35,160 bases of DNA from JAVBOP01 sp031550405 (GTDB lineage: Bacteria > Bacteroidota > Ignavibacteria > Kapaibacteriales > UBA2268): contig JAVBOP010000117.1 in the NCBI GenBank assembly GCA_031550405.1, forward strand, positions 1 to 35,160, written 5' to 3'. The notes under the pieces were generated by a model, which saw only the letters and a program-made list of their open reading frames with translations, made no database searches and had not been told where the DNA came from. Position numbers and translations under genes: made by a program. Positions 1 to 9,000 of this stretch are shown here, piece by piece. Within the stretch, counting starts at the first letter, position 1. The number at the start of each line of letters is the position of its first letter.

Positions 1-1
1 T

Positions 2-232
2 GCCAATAGCTGTTATGACGTGATTTTTCAGGATGTTCCGGAGGCTCATACGATGACGAAGGCAGAAACGCATCTGATTGAAAGTTCAAATTCTTCGTTC
101 AGAGACAATTTAGCAAGATTTAACAGAAAAACTAAAAGATATACTAAGTCGTTGAAAATGCTGGAGATTACATTAGATTTATTTTTAGATAAAACCTTAC
201 ATGATTTTGATTATGAGTTAACAATCACATAA
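2..232 (+). CDS. IS1-family transposase, C-terminal part (cut by window edge)
   Basis: The reading frame is open from the first bases of the window to a TAA at 230-232, so the GTG at 20 is only an internal codon and the gene starts outside the window. The visible protein has the C-terminal signature of IS1-type DDE transposases: a segment reading KAETHLIESSNSSFRDNLA, then ARFNRKTKRYTKS and a hydrophobic end. The Glu in HLIES corresponds to the last catalytic acid of the DDE triad (the RIERHNLN segment in E. coli InsB). It belongs to a different IS1 subgroup from the relic at 32349-32591. Whether the whole element is intact cannot be judged here. No clear terminal inverted repeat was identified between the stop and the intergenic repeat that begins near 251. 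Confidence 0.8.
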   Translation, partial: ANSCYDVIFQDVPEAHTMTKAETHLIESSNSSFRDNLARFNRKTKRYTKSLKMLEITLDLFLDKTLHDFDYELTIT

Positions 233-250
233 GCAACAATAAAGTAACAA

Positions 251-390
251 TGCCTGCTGCGCAGCACCCCTCTACAAGAGGGGAATTATGTAATTATCAA
301 TATTTACACAATGTTATACATTCCCCTTCGCCTGACGTGGTAGATTATGAATAATTAACACATCTTGATAACGGTTAAGTATTACTATAC
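251..390. repeat. ~137-bp intergenic repeat, copy 1 (inverted relative to copy 2)
   Basis: Read on the opposite strand, this stretch aligns with 34619-34755 at roughly 80-85% identity by eye. The last 24 bases are identical, from TTGTAGAGGGG through TGCTGCGCAGCAG. Internal structure includes the perfect palindrome TGCTGCGCAGCA and a CCCCTC/GAGGGG stem. No protein is encoded. It starts about 20 bp after the IS1 transposase stop. The 322-bp gap between that stop and the phosphofructokinase gene holds this repeat and, further right, the promoter region. Confidence 0.75.
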
Positions 391-488
391 TTTGTTATAA
401 AAAGGAGTATTACTGCCGTCTTTATGTTTCAAAGCCTGCAAATAAATTAAAGAAAGAGAGCATTGTATGTATATTCTCAATATTTTAT

Positions 489-496
489 TATATTTG
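489..496 (+). promoter_or_regulatory. Bacteroidota-type -7 box upstream of phosphofructokinase
   Basis: TATATTTG matches the TAnnTTTG -7 element. No TTTG lies at the expected 19-21 bp upstream spacing; the nearest TTG is 23 bp away. The start codon is about 58 bp downstream, preceded only by a weak AGGGA. Confidence 0.4.
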
Positions 497-554
497 CAGG
501 TATTTTTAAATATTACATCATTTCATAATACTTATACTTTATAAAGGGATAGCT

Positions 555-1775
555 ATGAAAAAACATATCAAAAAATTGGGGATTTTAACAAGCGGCGGTG
601 ATTGCGGCGGTTTGAATGCAGTACTTTACGGTGTCGCAAAGGCTGCTTCGGCATATAACATACAACCATTTGTAATTACTAATGGTTATGCAGGACTGTA
701 CAATTTAGATACAATAAATCCTGTTCCTCTTGATTTTGACACAACAGATCACATAAGAACAGCAGTTTCAGGCTCGGAAGCGGGGCATTCGCGCGTGAAA
801 ATAAGCAAAATCAATGATGACCAAAAATATGAAAAAATTAAAAATAATTTAAAAAAACACGAAATAGACGCCTTGATAATAGCTGGCGGCGATGATACCG
901 GTTCGGTTGTGATAGAACTTATCGACCATGGTATTGACTGCATACATGTTCCGAAAACAATGGATTTGGATTTGCAGCCATATTCTGTTGGAGGCGATTC
1001 CACTATATTTCGTATTTCGCAATTTTTAAACGACTTACGTACAACAGCCATCACTCACAACCGCGTTGTTATAATGGAAGTATTTGGCAGATATGCAGGT
1101 CATACCGCCTTTCGCGGCGGTATTGGTGCGGATGCCGATTGCATACTTATACCCGAAATTGATGTTGATTACAAAATTGTTTACGAGCATTTTAAGCAAA
1201 GATTTACCGAACGATTGGACGGCAGCGCAATGAATGCCACCACGTATAGCATTGTTGTTGCGGAAGGCACAAAAGGCAAGGATGGCGGCACTTTTGCAGA
1301 TTCTTCTTCGGGCATGGATTCGTTTGGGCATGTGCGTTTGGCGGGTGCGGGCGCAAATGTCAAGCGTGAATTGAGCGAATTGGCAAAACAGGACAAGGCA
1401 TATTGGGCTGATGTTTTTACCCGCAATGGCATATATGTACCAAATATCAATGAGTTACCTGAAATTCGCGATATGATACCGGGACATCTTGTACGCTGCG
1501 GCAGCACAACGCCTTTTGATGTTTCTTTTGGGAAACAGTGCGGTGGCGCCGCTGTAATGCTGATGCTTGAAGGTATAATGGGAGTTACAATTGCAGGCAT
1601 GAGCAATGGTAAAATAAAGTACATGGATATCCATGAAGCGATAAAGCAGCGTTTTGTTAACCTTGACGATGTTGCATTTTACGAGCAGCTTGGAGTTTGT
1701 TTCGGCAGAAGCGCAAGTTCTTTTATGCCTGAAATAGAGCGAGTTACAGGCGAAATAGAGCGCTATGTATCATAA
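555..1775 (+). CDS. pfkA: 6-phosphofructokinase, probably PPi-dependent type
   Basis: Phosphorylates fructose-6-phosphate to fructose-1,6-bisphosphate in glycolysis; cytoplasmic. Visible family motifs are TSGGDCGGLNA (residues 12-22), AGGDDT (~110-115), PKTMDLD (~133-139), MEVFGRYAGH, VVAEG and GHLVRCGSTTPFD. In ATP-dependent enzymes the second loop reads GGDGS and the third PGTIDND. Here the Asp in GGDDT and the Lys in PKT are both hallmarks of pyrophosphate-dependent enzymes, so PPi is the likely phosphoryl donor. The two catalytic Asp residues of the third motif are kept, but the Asn between them is Leu, which is unusual. At 406 aa it is longer than E. coli PfkA (320 aa) and in the range of PPi/group II forms. 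It is a single-gene unit facing prfA, with a hairpin between them. Confidence 0.9.
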   Translation: MKKHIKKLGILTSGGDCGGLNAVLYGVAKAASAYNIQPFVITNGYAGLYNLDTINPVPLDFDTTDHIRTAVSGSEAGHSRVKISKINDDQKYEKIKNNLKKHEIDALIIAGGDDTGSVVIELIDHGIDCIHVPKTMDLDLQPYSVGGDSTIFRISQFLNDLRTTAITHNRVVIMEVFGRYAGHTAFRGGIGADADCILIPEIDVDYKIVYEHFKQRFTERLDGSAMNATTYSIVVAEGTKGKDGGTFADSSSGMDSFGHVRLAGAGANVKRELSELAKQDKAYWADVFTRNGIYVPNINELPEIRDMIPGHLVRCGSTTPFDVSFGKQCGGAAVMLMLEGIMGVTIAGMSNGKIKYMDIHEAIKQRFVNLDDVAFYEQLGVCFGRSASSFMPEIERVTGEIERYVS

Positions 1776-1793
1776 TTCTTATCGCTCCCTCTA

Positions 1794-1831
1794 CCACCCA
1801 ATTTATGAATAATTTTTCACAAATTGGGTGG
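1794..1831. terminator. Hairpin between the convergent pfkA and prfA genes
   Basis: An 11-bp perfect stem, CCACCCAATTT (1794-1804) with AAATTGGGTGG (1821-1831), and a 16-nt loop. It lies between two convergent stop codons (1775 and 1890), and an AT-rich stretch follows on the + side. It is probably a bidirectional terminator. Confidence 0.6.
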
Positions 1832-1889
1832 GGTAAAAATTTTGCCTATGCAAATCACTCATCACCCAAACCAATATCTGCTTTCATTC

Positions 1890-2969
1890 TTACTCTACAG
1901 CTTGATTTAGTATCTCTGTGCGCTCTAATATTTGCAGATTTTCGATGATTGGTTTAAGGTCGCCGTCAATTACTTCCTTTAAATTGTAGTTCTTATTATC
2001 TCCCTCAAGCCTGTGGTCGGTAACACGGCTCTGAGGCCAGTTATACGTGCGGATTTTCTCAGACCTGTCGCCGGTTTTTACCATTGATTTTCTTGATGAC
2101 GAAAGCTCATCCTGATGCTTTTTTAATTCCATTTCATAAAGTCTTGCCCGCAAAACCATCATGGCTTTCATCCGATTTTTTAACTGCGAACGCTCGTCCT
2201 GGCAGGATACTACAAGCCCTGTCGGTATATGCGTCAAGCGAACTGCCGTCTCCACTTTATTCACATTCTGTCCGCCCGCGCCGCCCGAACGAAACAAATC
2301 CATGCGTATATCCTCGTCCCTAATCTGAACATCAACTTCTTCGGCTTCGGGCAAAACCACAACAGATGCTGCTGATGTGTGCAAGCGACCGCTGGCTTCC
2401 GTTTCAGGCACACGCTGCACTCGATGCACGCCACTCTCAAATTTCATATTGCCGAAAGCTCCATCGCCAATTAAAGAAAAAATTACTTCTTTATACACTC
2501 CTTTCCGTTCTTCATTAAAATCTATTAATTCTAACTGGTAATTTTGTGTGTCGGCATATTTCTGATACATGCGGAATAAATCTGCAGCAAACAAGCCCGC
2601 TTCGTTGCCACCCGTGCCTGCGCGTATCTCGACTATACAATTTTTCATATCATTTGGATCTTGCGGAATTAGCAAAAATTTCAACTTTTCTTCCAAGGTG
2701 ATAAGGCTTTCCTGCAATTCATTAATTTCCTCATAAGCCAGCTCTTTAAGCTCCGGCTCTGTGGATTTGGATTCCACTATCTCTTTGGCAGATGCGATAT
2801 TGCGATGATCTTTGACATATTTTTCACCAATTTCCACAACTTTTGAAAGAGATTTTATTTCACGGTTAATATCGCGATAGCGCACCATATCGTTTACAAT
2901 TTCAGGATCGTGCAATTTTTTTTGTAGAGATTCAAATTTATCAAGCAGCGCCAGTATTTTATCAAGCAT
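1890..2969 (-). CDS. prfA: Peptide chain release factor 1 (RF1)
   Basis: Recognises UAA and UAG stop codons in the ribosomal A site and triggers peptide release. The 359-aa length is standard. The GGQ hydrolysis motif sits at residues 232-234, within RSGGAGGQNVNKVE. The codon-recognition tripeptide PxT is PET at 188-190, within VQRVPETEASGR; this marks RF1 rather than RF2, which has SPF. The GGQ Gln is the target of the PrmC methyltransferase, encoded 25 kb away at 27370 rather than next door as in many genomes. No programmed frameshift is present, as expected for RF1. The start ATG has no strong Shine-Dalgarno. Confidence 0.97.
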   Translation of the reverse strand: MLDKILALLDKFESLQKKLHDPEIVNDMVRYRDINREIKSLSKVVEIGEKYVKDHRNIASAKEIVESKSTEPELKELAYEEINELQESLITLEEKLKFLLIPQDPNDMKNCIVEIRAGTGGNEAGLFAADLFRMYQKYADTQNYQLELIDFNEERKGVYKEVIFSLIGDGAFGNMKFESGVHRVQRVPETEASGRLHTSAASVVVLPEAEEVDVQIRDEDIRMDLFRSGGAGGQNVNKVETAVRLTHIPTGLVVSCQDERSQLKNRMKAMMVLRARLYEMELKKHQDELSSSRKSMVKTGDRSEKIRTYNWPQSRVTDHRLEGDNKNYNLKEVIDGDLKPIIENLQILERTEILNQAVE

Positions 2970-3004
2970 GTTGGTATGTCTTATTAGGAGTTATTTATAA
3001 GCTG

Positions 3005-3012
3005 CAAAGATA
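3005..3012 (-). promoter_or_regulatory. -7 box upstream of prfA
   Basis: On the minus strand TATCTTTG fits TAnnTTTG, 36 bp before the prfA start. No convincing -33 TTTG was found. Confidence 0.35.
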
Positions 3013-3056
3013 CGACTTTTCACCGAGAATGCTGTTATAAAAATATAAATGATCTA

Positions 3057-3086
3057 TATATTTATGATTTTTTTTTCATAAATATA
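3057..3086. repeat. ATTTATGA-type AT-rich hairpin
   Basis: TATATTTATGA (3057-3067) pairs perfectly with TCATAAATATA (3076-3086) across a T-rich loop. It is one of several intergenic hairpins sharing the ATTTATGA/TCATAAAT arms; others are at 24164, 27279 and 34068. Confidence 0.55.
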
Positions 3087-3102
3087 GTCCATAATGCAAT
3101 GT

Positions 3103-3140
3103 AAAAAACGCTCGACAACTATATGCACCGAGCGTTTTTT
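3103..3140 (-). terminator. Rho-independent terminator of the 5931-3159 operon
   Basis: A 12-bp stem, AAAAAACGCTCG (3103-3114) with CGAGCGTTTTTT (3129-3140), giving a GC core with an A/T flank on both sides. It lies 19 bp after the stop codon of the ATP-grasp-like gene, on the minus strand. The symmetric A/T tails would let it work in both directions. Confidence 0.85.
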
Positions 3141-3158
3141 TGTTTAACTGAAAATTCA

Positions 3159-4073
3159 TTATTTTTCTTTAGCTTTGGGTATTTTTTTCGGTTTTGGAGT
3201 TGCGTAATCAATTAATAAAGCTGCAGTTTCTTTGACTAACCAGTCATAACACGCAGGTGGAATAAAACTGTTATCGAAATCAGTCTGCGATTTGTCTAAA
3301 CGCATAACATACAATTCATCTGAAATAGCAATATCCATTACAAAAATATCTAAATTATAGTTTTTTCGAATAACTTTAACAATATTGTCTATTTTTAAAT
3401 TTATTTCTTTAGCGATGTTTTCAGATAATTCACTATACCTGTCTTTTGGAGCTTTAAACCAGTCGTAATTCAAAATATATTTTTTATTGCCTGTAACAAA
3501 TATTTTATAATATGTCGAACTTTTTATATCTTCCTGTAAAATAAGCGAATTAGAGCCAGACATGTCATATATCGAAAAAAAATCATTAATATTATAAACT
3601 CGAAAACAGTCATAAAAATCATTAATCATACTGTTTGATTTTACTTGCGCAGGAAATTTAATTTTATCAAATAATTCATCCCAATTCAAAGGATAAACGA
3701 GATTTCCAAGCATTTCGCCCGTAATATTATGCGGCAACTCTTTGCTCGGAATCAATGCGGTTTTTGGAACATTTATCTTCAATTTTTTCAATGCCGACAG
3801 GTACAAAAATTCTTCATTAAATATTTGTTCATTTATATCGTTTACGATGACAGCTCCATTTTGCTTGAAACTCATCATTGCGCTGTGATAAAATGGCAGC
3901 ATTTCTGCAAATCTGTCAAGCACTACAGCGTATTTGTTTGCAGAATCCTGATATAAAATTCCAATTTTTACTTCTTCGGCAACAAGTTTCGATATTTTTT
4001 GGGCATTTATTGTTTCGATAACTTTTTGTGAAAATTCTACTTCTTTGCCGTATAATAAACCTATTTTTTTCAT
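3159..4073 (-). CDS. ATP-grasp-like protein, function unknown
   Basis: A 304-aa protein without signal peptide. The order of segments resembles RimK/glutathione-synthetase type ATP-grasp enzymes: an N-terminal Rossmann-like part, FPAQVKSNS as a candidate ATP-binding Lys strand, SLILQEDIKSSTYYKIFVTG like the usual VxQEYI segment, then NLDIFVMDIAISDELYVMRLD where family members read GxDVxGVDxx...YVLEVN. The metal-binding Glu and Asn of that last strand appear replaced by Arg and Asp, so catalysis may be altered or lost. It ends in a basic tail rich in Lys and Pro. It is the last gene of an operon after a GT2 glycosyltransferase and a T9SS cargo, followed by a strong terminator. The substrate cannot be told from sequence; the fold assignment is an inference from motif order. 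Confidence 0.5.
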   Translation of the reverse strand: MKKIGLLYGKEVEFSQKVIETINAQKISKLVAEEVKIGILYQDSANKYAVVLDRFAEMLPFYHSAMMSFKQNGAVIVNDINEQIFNEEFLYLSALKKLKINVPKTALIPSKELPHNITGEMLGNLVYPLNWDELFDKIKFPAQVKSNSMINDFYDCFRVYNINDFFSIYDMSGSNSLILQEDIKSSTYYKIFVTGNKKYILNYDWFKAPKDRYSELSENIAKEINLKIDNIVKVIRKNYNLDIFVMDIAISDELYVMRLDKSQTDFDNSFIPPACYDWLVKETAALLIDYATPKPKKIPKAKEK

Positions 4074-4102
4074 TTTTTACCTCATGAATTATGAAAAAAT
4101 AT

Positions 4103-5113
4103 TCACAATTGTTTACTTTTTATATTATAGTTTTTACTATTCTTAAACGATTGTTTTACAAGAAGTTCAGCTATTAAACCGATAGAAAACAACTGGATAC
4201 CAACAATTATCAATGCCAACGAGAACCATCCAAGCGGGCGATTGCTTAGCGATGTTTCACCCATAAACCATTCTACACATAAGAAAATCCAAACAGCTAA
4301 TCCGATAATTGTGCTTATAGTTCCGCCTAACCCGAAAAAGTGCATTGGGCGTTTTAAATATCTTGTTGTAAAAACAACGGTAAGCAAATCTAAAAATCCG
4401 CGAATATACCTTGCCACGCCAAATTTTGTTTTTCCGTATTTTCTTTCATGATGTTCCACAGGAATTTCTGTAACTCTGAAGCCGTCCCAATGTGCAAATG
4501 CTGGCAAATATCGGTGCATTTCGCCATAAACCTGTAATGATTCAATAACTTCCCGCTTGTATAATTTTATGCCACAATTGAAATCATGCAATTTTATTCC
4601 GCTTGTAACTGATGTTACATAATTAAAAAATCTTGATGGAATCCTCTTTTCTATTGGATCGTGTCTAATTTTTTTCCATCCAGAAACTAAATCATATCCT
4701 TCATTTAATTTAGCAAGCATATTTTTAAATTCATTTGGGTCGTCCTGCAAATCGGCGTCCATTGTTCCGATATACCGTCCTCTGGCATAAGAAAAACCTG
4801 CAGATAATGCAGCGGATTTTCCATAATTTCTTCTAAAACTTATGTACTTAAACTTGGGATTTTTAGCATTAATTTCTTTAATTATATTCAACGAATTATC
4901 CGTTGAACCATCATCTACAAAAATCACTTCCCAACTATTCCGCGCCAACTCATTGATTTTCTTTTCTACTGTTTCAACCAATGGCTTAATAGATTCTTCC
5001 TCGTTATACAGCGGAATTACAATAGAAATCATATATGGATTTTTGTATTTCGGCGGCTGTTTTTTCACTACAGCATTGGATTTAGCCTTTTTATCTATCT
5101 CTATTTTTTCCAT
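4103..5113 (-). CDS. Membrane-anchored GT2 glycosyltransferase (GtrB/DPM1-like)
   Basis: Probably transfers a sugar from a nucleotide-sugar to polyprenyl phosphate at the inner face of the cytoplasmic membrane. The GT-A fold is clear: SIVIPLYNEEES (30-41), VDDGSTD (66-72), the acidic DADLQDD (119-125, containing the metal-binding DxD), and a C-terminal part with GIKLYKREV and a KTKFG motif before the membrane. Two hydrophobic helices occupy about residues 245-320, as in GtrB, ArnC and bacterial dolichyl-phosphate mannose synthase homologues. It starts 2 bp after the stop of the preceding T9SS cargo gene, so the two are translationally close. An operon with an exported protein suggests a cell-surface glycan, but the sugar is unknown. 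Confidence 0.88.
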   Translation of the reverse strand: MEKIEIDKKAKSNAVVKKQPPKYKNPYMISIVIPLYNEEESIKPLVETVEKKINELARNSWEVIFVDDGSTDNSLNIIKEINAKNPKFKYISFRRNYGKSAALSAGFSYARGRYIGTMDADLQDDPNEFKNMLAKLNEGYDLVSGWKKIRHDPIEKRIPSRFFNYVTSVTSGIKLHDFNCGIKLYKREVIESLQVYGEMHRYLPAFAHWDGFRVTEIPVEHHERKYGKTKFGVARYIRGFLDLLTVVFTTRYLKRPMHFFGLGGTISTIIGLAVWIFLCVEWFMGETSLSNRPLGWFSLALIIVGIQLFSIGLIAELLVKQSFKNSKNYNIKSKQL

Positions 5114-5115
5114 GA

Positions 5116-5931
5116 TTATTGTTTTTTTATTATTTTATCTATATACATTTTACCATCCAAATCAAAAATTTGAATATAATATACGCCGCTGTTTAAATTT
5201 TGCACATTTATTCTACTATCATTATCGAATCGTTGATTGCTTAAAACCTGTCCCTGCATATTAATAATCATATATTGATAGGCATTGGCAATATTACAGT
5301 ATGTATAATCATTTGTTATGTTAGGATAAATAGCTGTAATTTCATCTGTTTTTTGAAAATTTCCACTATTTTTATTGAACCAAATGGTTATATAAAAACT
5401 TTTATCATATATCAAACTTGCCGAATCGATATATTCAACAGTCTTCATATCAATTTCTTTAGCATCTTTCATCCATTGCCTTCCTCTGAATTTAGCAGAA
5501 TCAATGCCATCGGGCAGTTTTCCCCAATATATTTTTATTGGCTTCACATCCTGTGGTTCAATCATTCCCCACGAACATTTCAGCAGCTGAAATTTATGCA
5601 TAAAGGTATCTGAACCTGGAATTTGCCTGAAGTCAACATAGCTTTCCAAATAATCCGTTGGGTTTGTGGTATCCCGTATCATAACACAAGCTAAAATTCC
5701 AGAAGGCATGCTGGTAGGCAAATCATAGTCTTCTATTAATTTTTTTTCATCAAAAAAGAACGTGTCTTTATCCAAGCCATCGGTTGCTTTAGCATCAACG
5801 CCAAAATAGAGCGTACTTTTCTGTCCATGTATATTGCTAACTTCCAATTTAATTTTAGGTCCCCAGCTGTCAGCAAATGCTGTATTGCTTGCTATTATGA
5901 CCAATAATATAATAATAGATATGTTTTTCAT
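5116..5931 (-). CDS. Small secreted protein with T9SS C-terminal sorting domain
   Basis: The ATG at 5931 is preferred because it opens directly with a signal peptide (MKNISIIILLVIIASNTAFA); longer readings would run into the promoter at 5959. The 271-aa protein has a middle part of unknown function and ends with a short Por-type sorting domain: MIINMQGQVLSNQRF, then LNSGVYYIQIFDLDGK and a basic tail. This predicts export through Sec and then T9SS. It is the first gene of a three-gene operon with a GT2 glycosyltransferase (2-bp gap) and an ATP-grasp-like gene. No enzyme motif is recognisable. Confidence 0.75.
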   Translation of the reverse strand: MKNISIIILLVIIASNTAFADSWGPKIKLEVSNIHGQKSTLYFGVDAKATDGLDKDTFFFDEKKLIEDYDLPTSMPSGILACVMIRDTTNPTDYLESYVDFRQIPGSDTFMHKFQLLKCSWGMIEPQDVKPIKIYWGKLPDGIDSAKFRGRQWMKDAKEIDMKTVEYIDSASLIYDKSFYITIWFNKNSGNFQKTDEITAIYPNITNDYTYCNIANAYQYMIINMQGQVLSNQRFDNDSRINVQNLNSGVYYIQIFDLDGKMYIDKIIKKQ

Positions 5932-5958
5932 ACAGTTATAAATTTTTATAGTATTTGA

Positions 5959-5990
5959 CAAATATACAAAAAATAAGGGCAATGAACAAA
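5959..5990 (-). promoter_or_regulatory. Bacteroidota-type promoter for the 5931-3159 operon
   Basis: On the minus strand a -33 TTTG (5987-5990) and a -7 TATATTTG (5959-5966) are separated by 20 bp, a full match to TTTG-N19-21-TAnnTTTG. The -33 box lies in the loop of the upstream terminator. The start codon follows about 28 bp after the -7 box. Confidence 0.75.
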
Positions 5991-6005
5991 TCGTTCCTGC
6001 CCTTT
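5975..6005 (-). terminator. Terminator of the large T9SS cargo operon
   Basis: Stem AAGGGCA (5975-5981) with TGCCCTT (5998-6004), plus an inner GAAC/GTTC stem. On the minus strand it is followed by ATTTTTTG. It lies about 32 bp after the stop of the 1128-aa cargo gene. Confidence 0.75.
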
Positions 6006-6036
6006 TTCTTTGTTTACATACAAAACTGATTGAACA

Positions 6037-9000
6037 TTATTTAATCACATTGATTCTGCATACAGTGTTCTTATCGCCAGCAATCATGTGTACTGTGTAA
6101 TTGCCGCTTGGAACGTTTTCCAAATTAACAACTCTATTATGAATTCCAGCATTAAAGTCGCGATCAACCAAAGTTGCAATAGCATCACCGAGTGAATTAT
6201 AAAGAACTATTGTTACACGCCCAGCTTCTTCTATGCCAAATGTCATATCAGCATTGTTAGTTGCTATTGGATTAGGACCAACATTCACAAACAAGCCTGT
6301 ATTTTCAGAAGCTACAGCTTTAAGTTTGAAAGCATCTGCCCTGCTACTGTTAATAACAACACTTTTGCTTTCGCCTGCTTTTACTGTACCGTATACATAA
6401 CCAGTAATAACATCAACTATAGAATATTCAGCCTTTGCATTTTCAATATTAACAGAAACTGGATATGTTATTCCATTCATTTGCACCACTGCTTCTTCAT
6501 TGTTTGTTACATAATTGCCTGTTGCATATCTAACATCGAAAATGTTATCTCCGGGCACAGGCGGCAATTGATAAGCATTTGCATCCACATGTTTAGCTGT
6601 TGCATACAAAGAAGCTATGTTTTGAGCATTATCAGCAATTGTAAGCCTGTCAAATCCAGCAGTTTTATTTGGCAATGGTTGTGCAATTGATACAGCTTGT
6701 TTATTCCATGTTGCGTCTAAGTTAAGATATGAGTTTGCGTCAACCTTTATCCAATATGCACTGCCTGGATACAATTCTGAAACTTCTTTATATCCTTCCT
6801 TAGTTTTATAAGCCCAAACGCCGAAACCTTGTGTATATTCGTAATCAGCCAATTCAGAGCCAAATGCTTCAAAACGTACATTGAAATCACCTGTCGATGG
6901 GTTAACTATCGGATATCTAACTGACAATCCACCAACAGCATTCCAACCGCCAGCATCGCCGCCTGTATGTAACAGCACAGGATATGTGCTCTTGTTTATT
7001 TTGTAGAATCTGGTTCCTGTAAATTTAGTATCAACAGTTTTGCCGTATTTGATGAAATATCCATAACCTGGTTTTAATTTTCCATCAGGAAGCTGCTGCC
7101 AACCATTTAATGACCATAAATATGGTATATTTATAGCGTTTTTGAACACATACTGGTAATATGGATTAAGAGGATCTAAAGGTAATGACAGGAAGTTCCA
7201 ACCATTAGCTTTAATCATTGGATCGCCAAAATTATCTATTAAATCACTTTCTGTTTCTATACCTCGTGTATACTCAATATAGAATTCTCTTACACTCTTA
7301 TCTTCGAAAGTATATGTAAATTTATCGTTTCCAATAGGTGTTGCTTCAGTTTTCATATCTGTATACTGATCAACGCCATTAACAGAATGTCTTAAATATA
7401 TTGATGCGTCAGCAGGTATTTCTTTTGCGTCCCACTCCAATACAACAGGGAAAAAGTCATCCGAATTGTACCATTGGAATTTCACCTTGTATATATGAGA
7501 TTTTTCATTGTCTTTTGAATTTCTGATATCTCTTGAGTTTGATCTTGGATTAGATTCAGATTGAGCTAAATCCCCAAATCCATTGGTAACTAAATTATTC
7601 CATTGTGCAAGCAACGCTGGATCTGTAGGTGCTGGATATGTTGCTGCATCAAGGAAAAAGCGAGCATCAAACATTTTGGTTTCGCCATATCTATTTTTTC
7701 CTAAAGCAGCTTTTTGCGGATATTCACCATATAGCGTATCAGCATAATCAGTAGCTCTATCTGCACTTCCCATAATCAGATTCACGGTGTTATTAACATC
7801 TGTACCATTTTTAGGTGTAAGCTTTAAGTGCATACCTGCAGTATAAAGTTGATTTGAAATTGCTTTGTTTCCTTCATCTGGATTAGCATAATAAATGAAT
7901 GTAACTTTAATTCTTGTTGGTCTAAATTTATCATACATTGATTTGAATGTTACATAACCAGTATATATACCAGCCTTATCACTATTAGATATCTCTTCAG
8001 GATCACATAAAATAGCTAATCTGATATTTTTGTCAGGCAAATATTGCTTGCTTGTTTCACTTGAAAACGGATTGTCAGATGTTACACCAACGATTTTATT
8101 TATATAATCAATATAAGCTCTTCTTGTTTCAACATATATTGGATTTTTATAATCATCTGTTGGAACCACCGTTTTAAATTTCAACCATGGTTGATCTGAT
8201 TCAATAATAATGTCATTCATTAAGTAACCGCTACTTGGGTTGAGATTAACATCAATGTATCTAAGCCCTAACAATCCTTCTGCGTCGCTAGCTCTTGAAG
8301 CTAAAGGAGCATCTGTTGTAACAGGGTCGCCAAGTATCCATGTTGAGTAATCAGTAGTACCTCCCTGACTTGCTCTATAAATTTGTTCGGAAGCAGGTAA
8401 ACCACTTGCAGGATTTTGCACTGAAAAAGAAAATTCAGGCAAATTAGGCAATATTCGCAACATTATTGAACCAGGCAAATATGCTTCGTTTGCATATTTT
8501 TGATCTTCATCGATATTATTTTCCAATGACAGTCCAACTAATCTCCTAACAACATCTGATCTTTTTCCATCTAATTCAGGATTATATAGTGCATCATTCC
8601 AATAAGCGAAATTATCACTTCTTTGATCAAATTTCGATACCAAATTATAGTTTTTGCTATCATATTTAGCAAAGAGTTTTATTGGTCTATCAGTTCCTAT
8701 GTTTATTCCATTGTATAGAATATGTGTTGGATCAATATATAAATACGAAGACATTGATTCAGCATCTGTTGTACCTGATTGAGCTAATACTTTGAATCGA
8801 ACATAGAGCAAGACTGCTTTTTCATATAAATCCGTGGTATCAAGCGTATAATTACTAAAAGCCGTACCTGTTATTGTTATGGCTTTTCCATTTGGTTTTG
8901 GTTCATTGATTGCAAAATATTTGTGATAATCCGTTACATTTTCATTTGTGGCAGAAAGATTGAAATGCTCTGCCTTTGGAGGAGCATAATAACCTTTATT

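Noticed and set aside
749..1624. Minus-strand open frames opposite pfkA
   Set aside because: They are shadows of a well-supported coding sequence, with no recognisable motifs or start signals.
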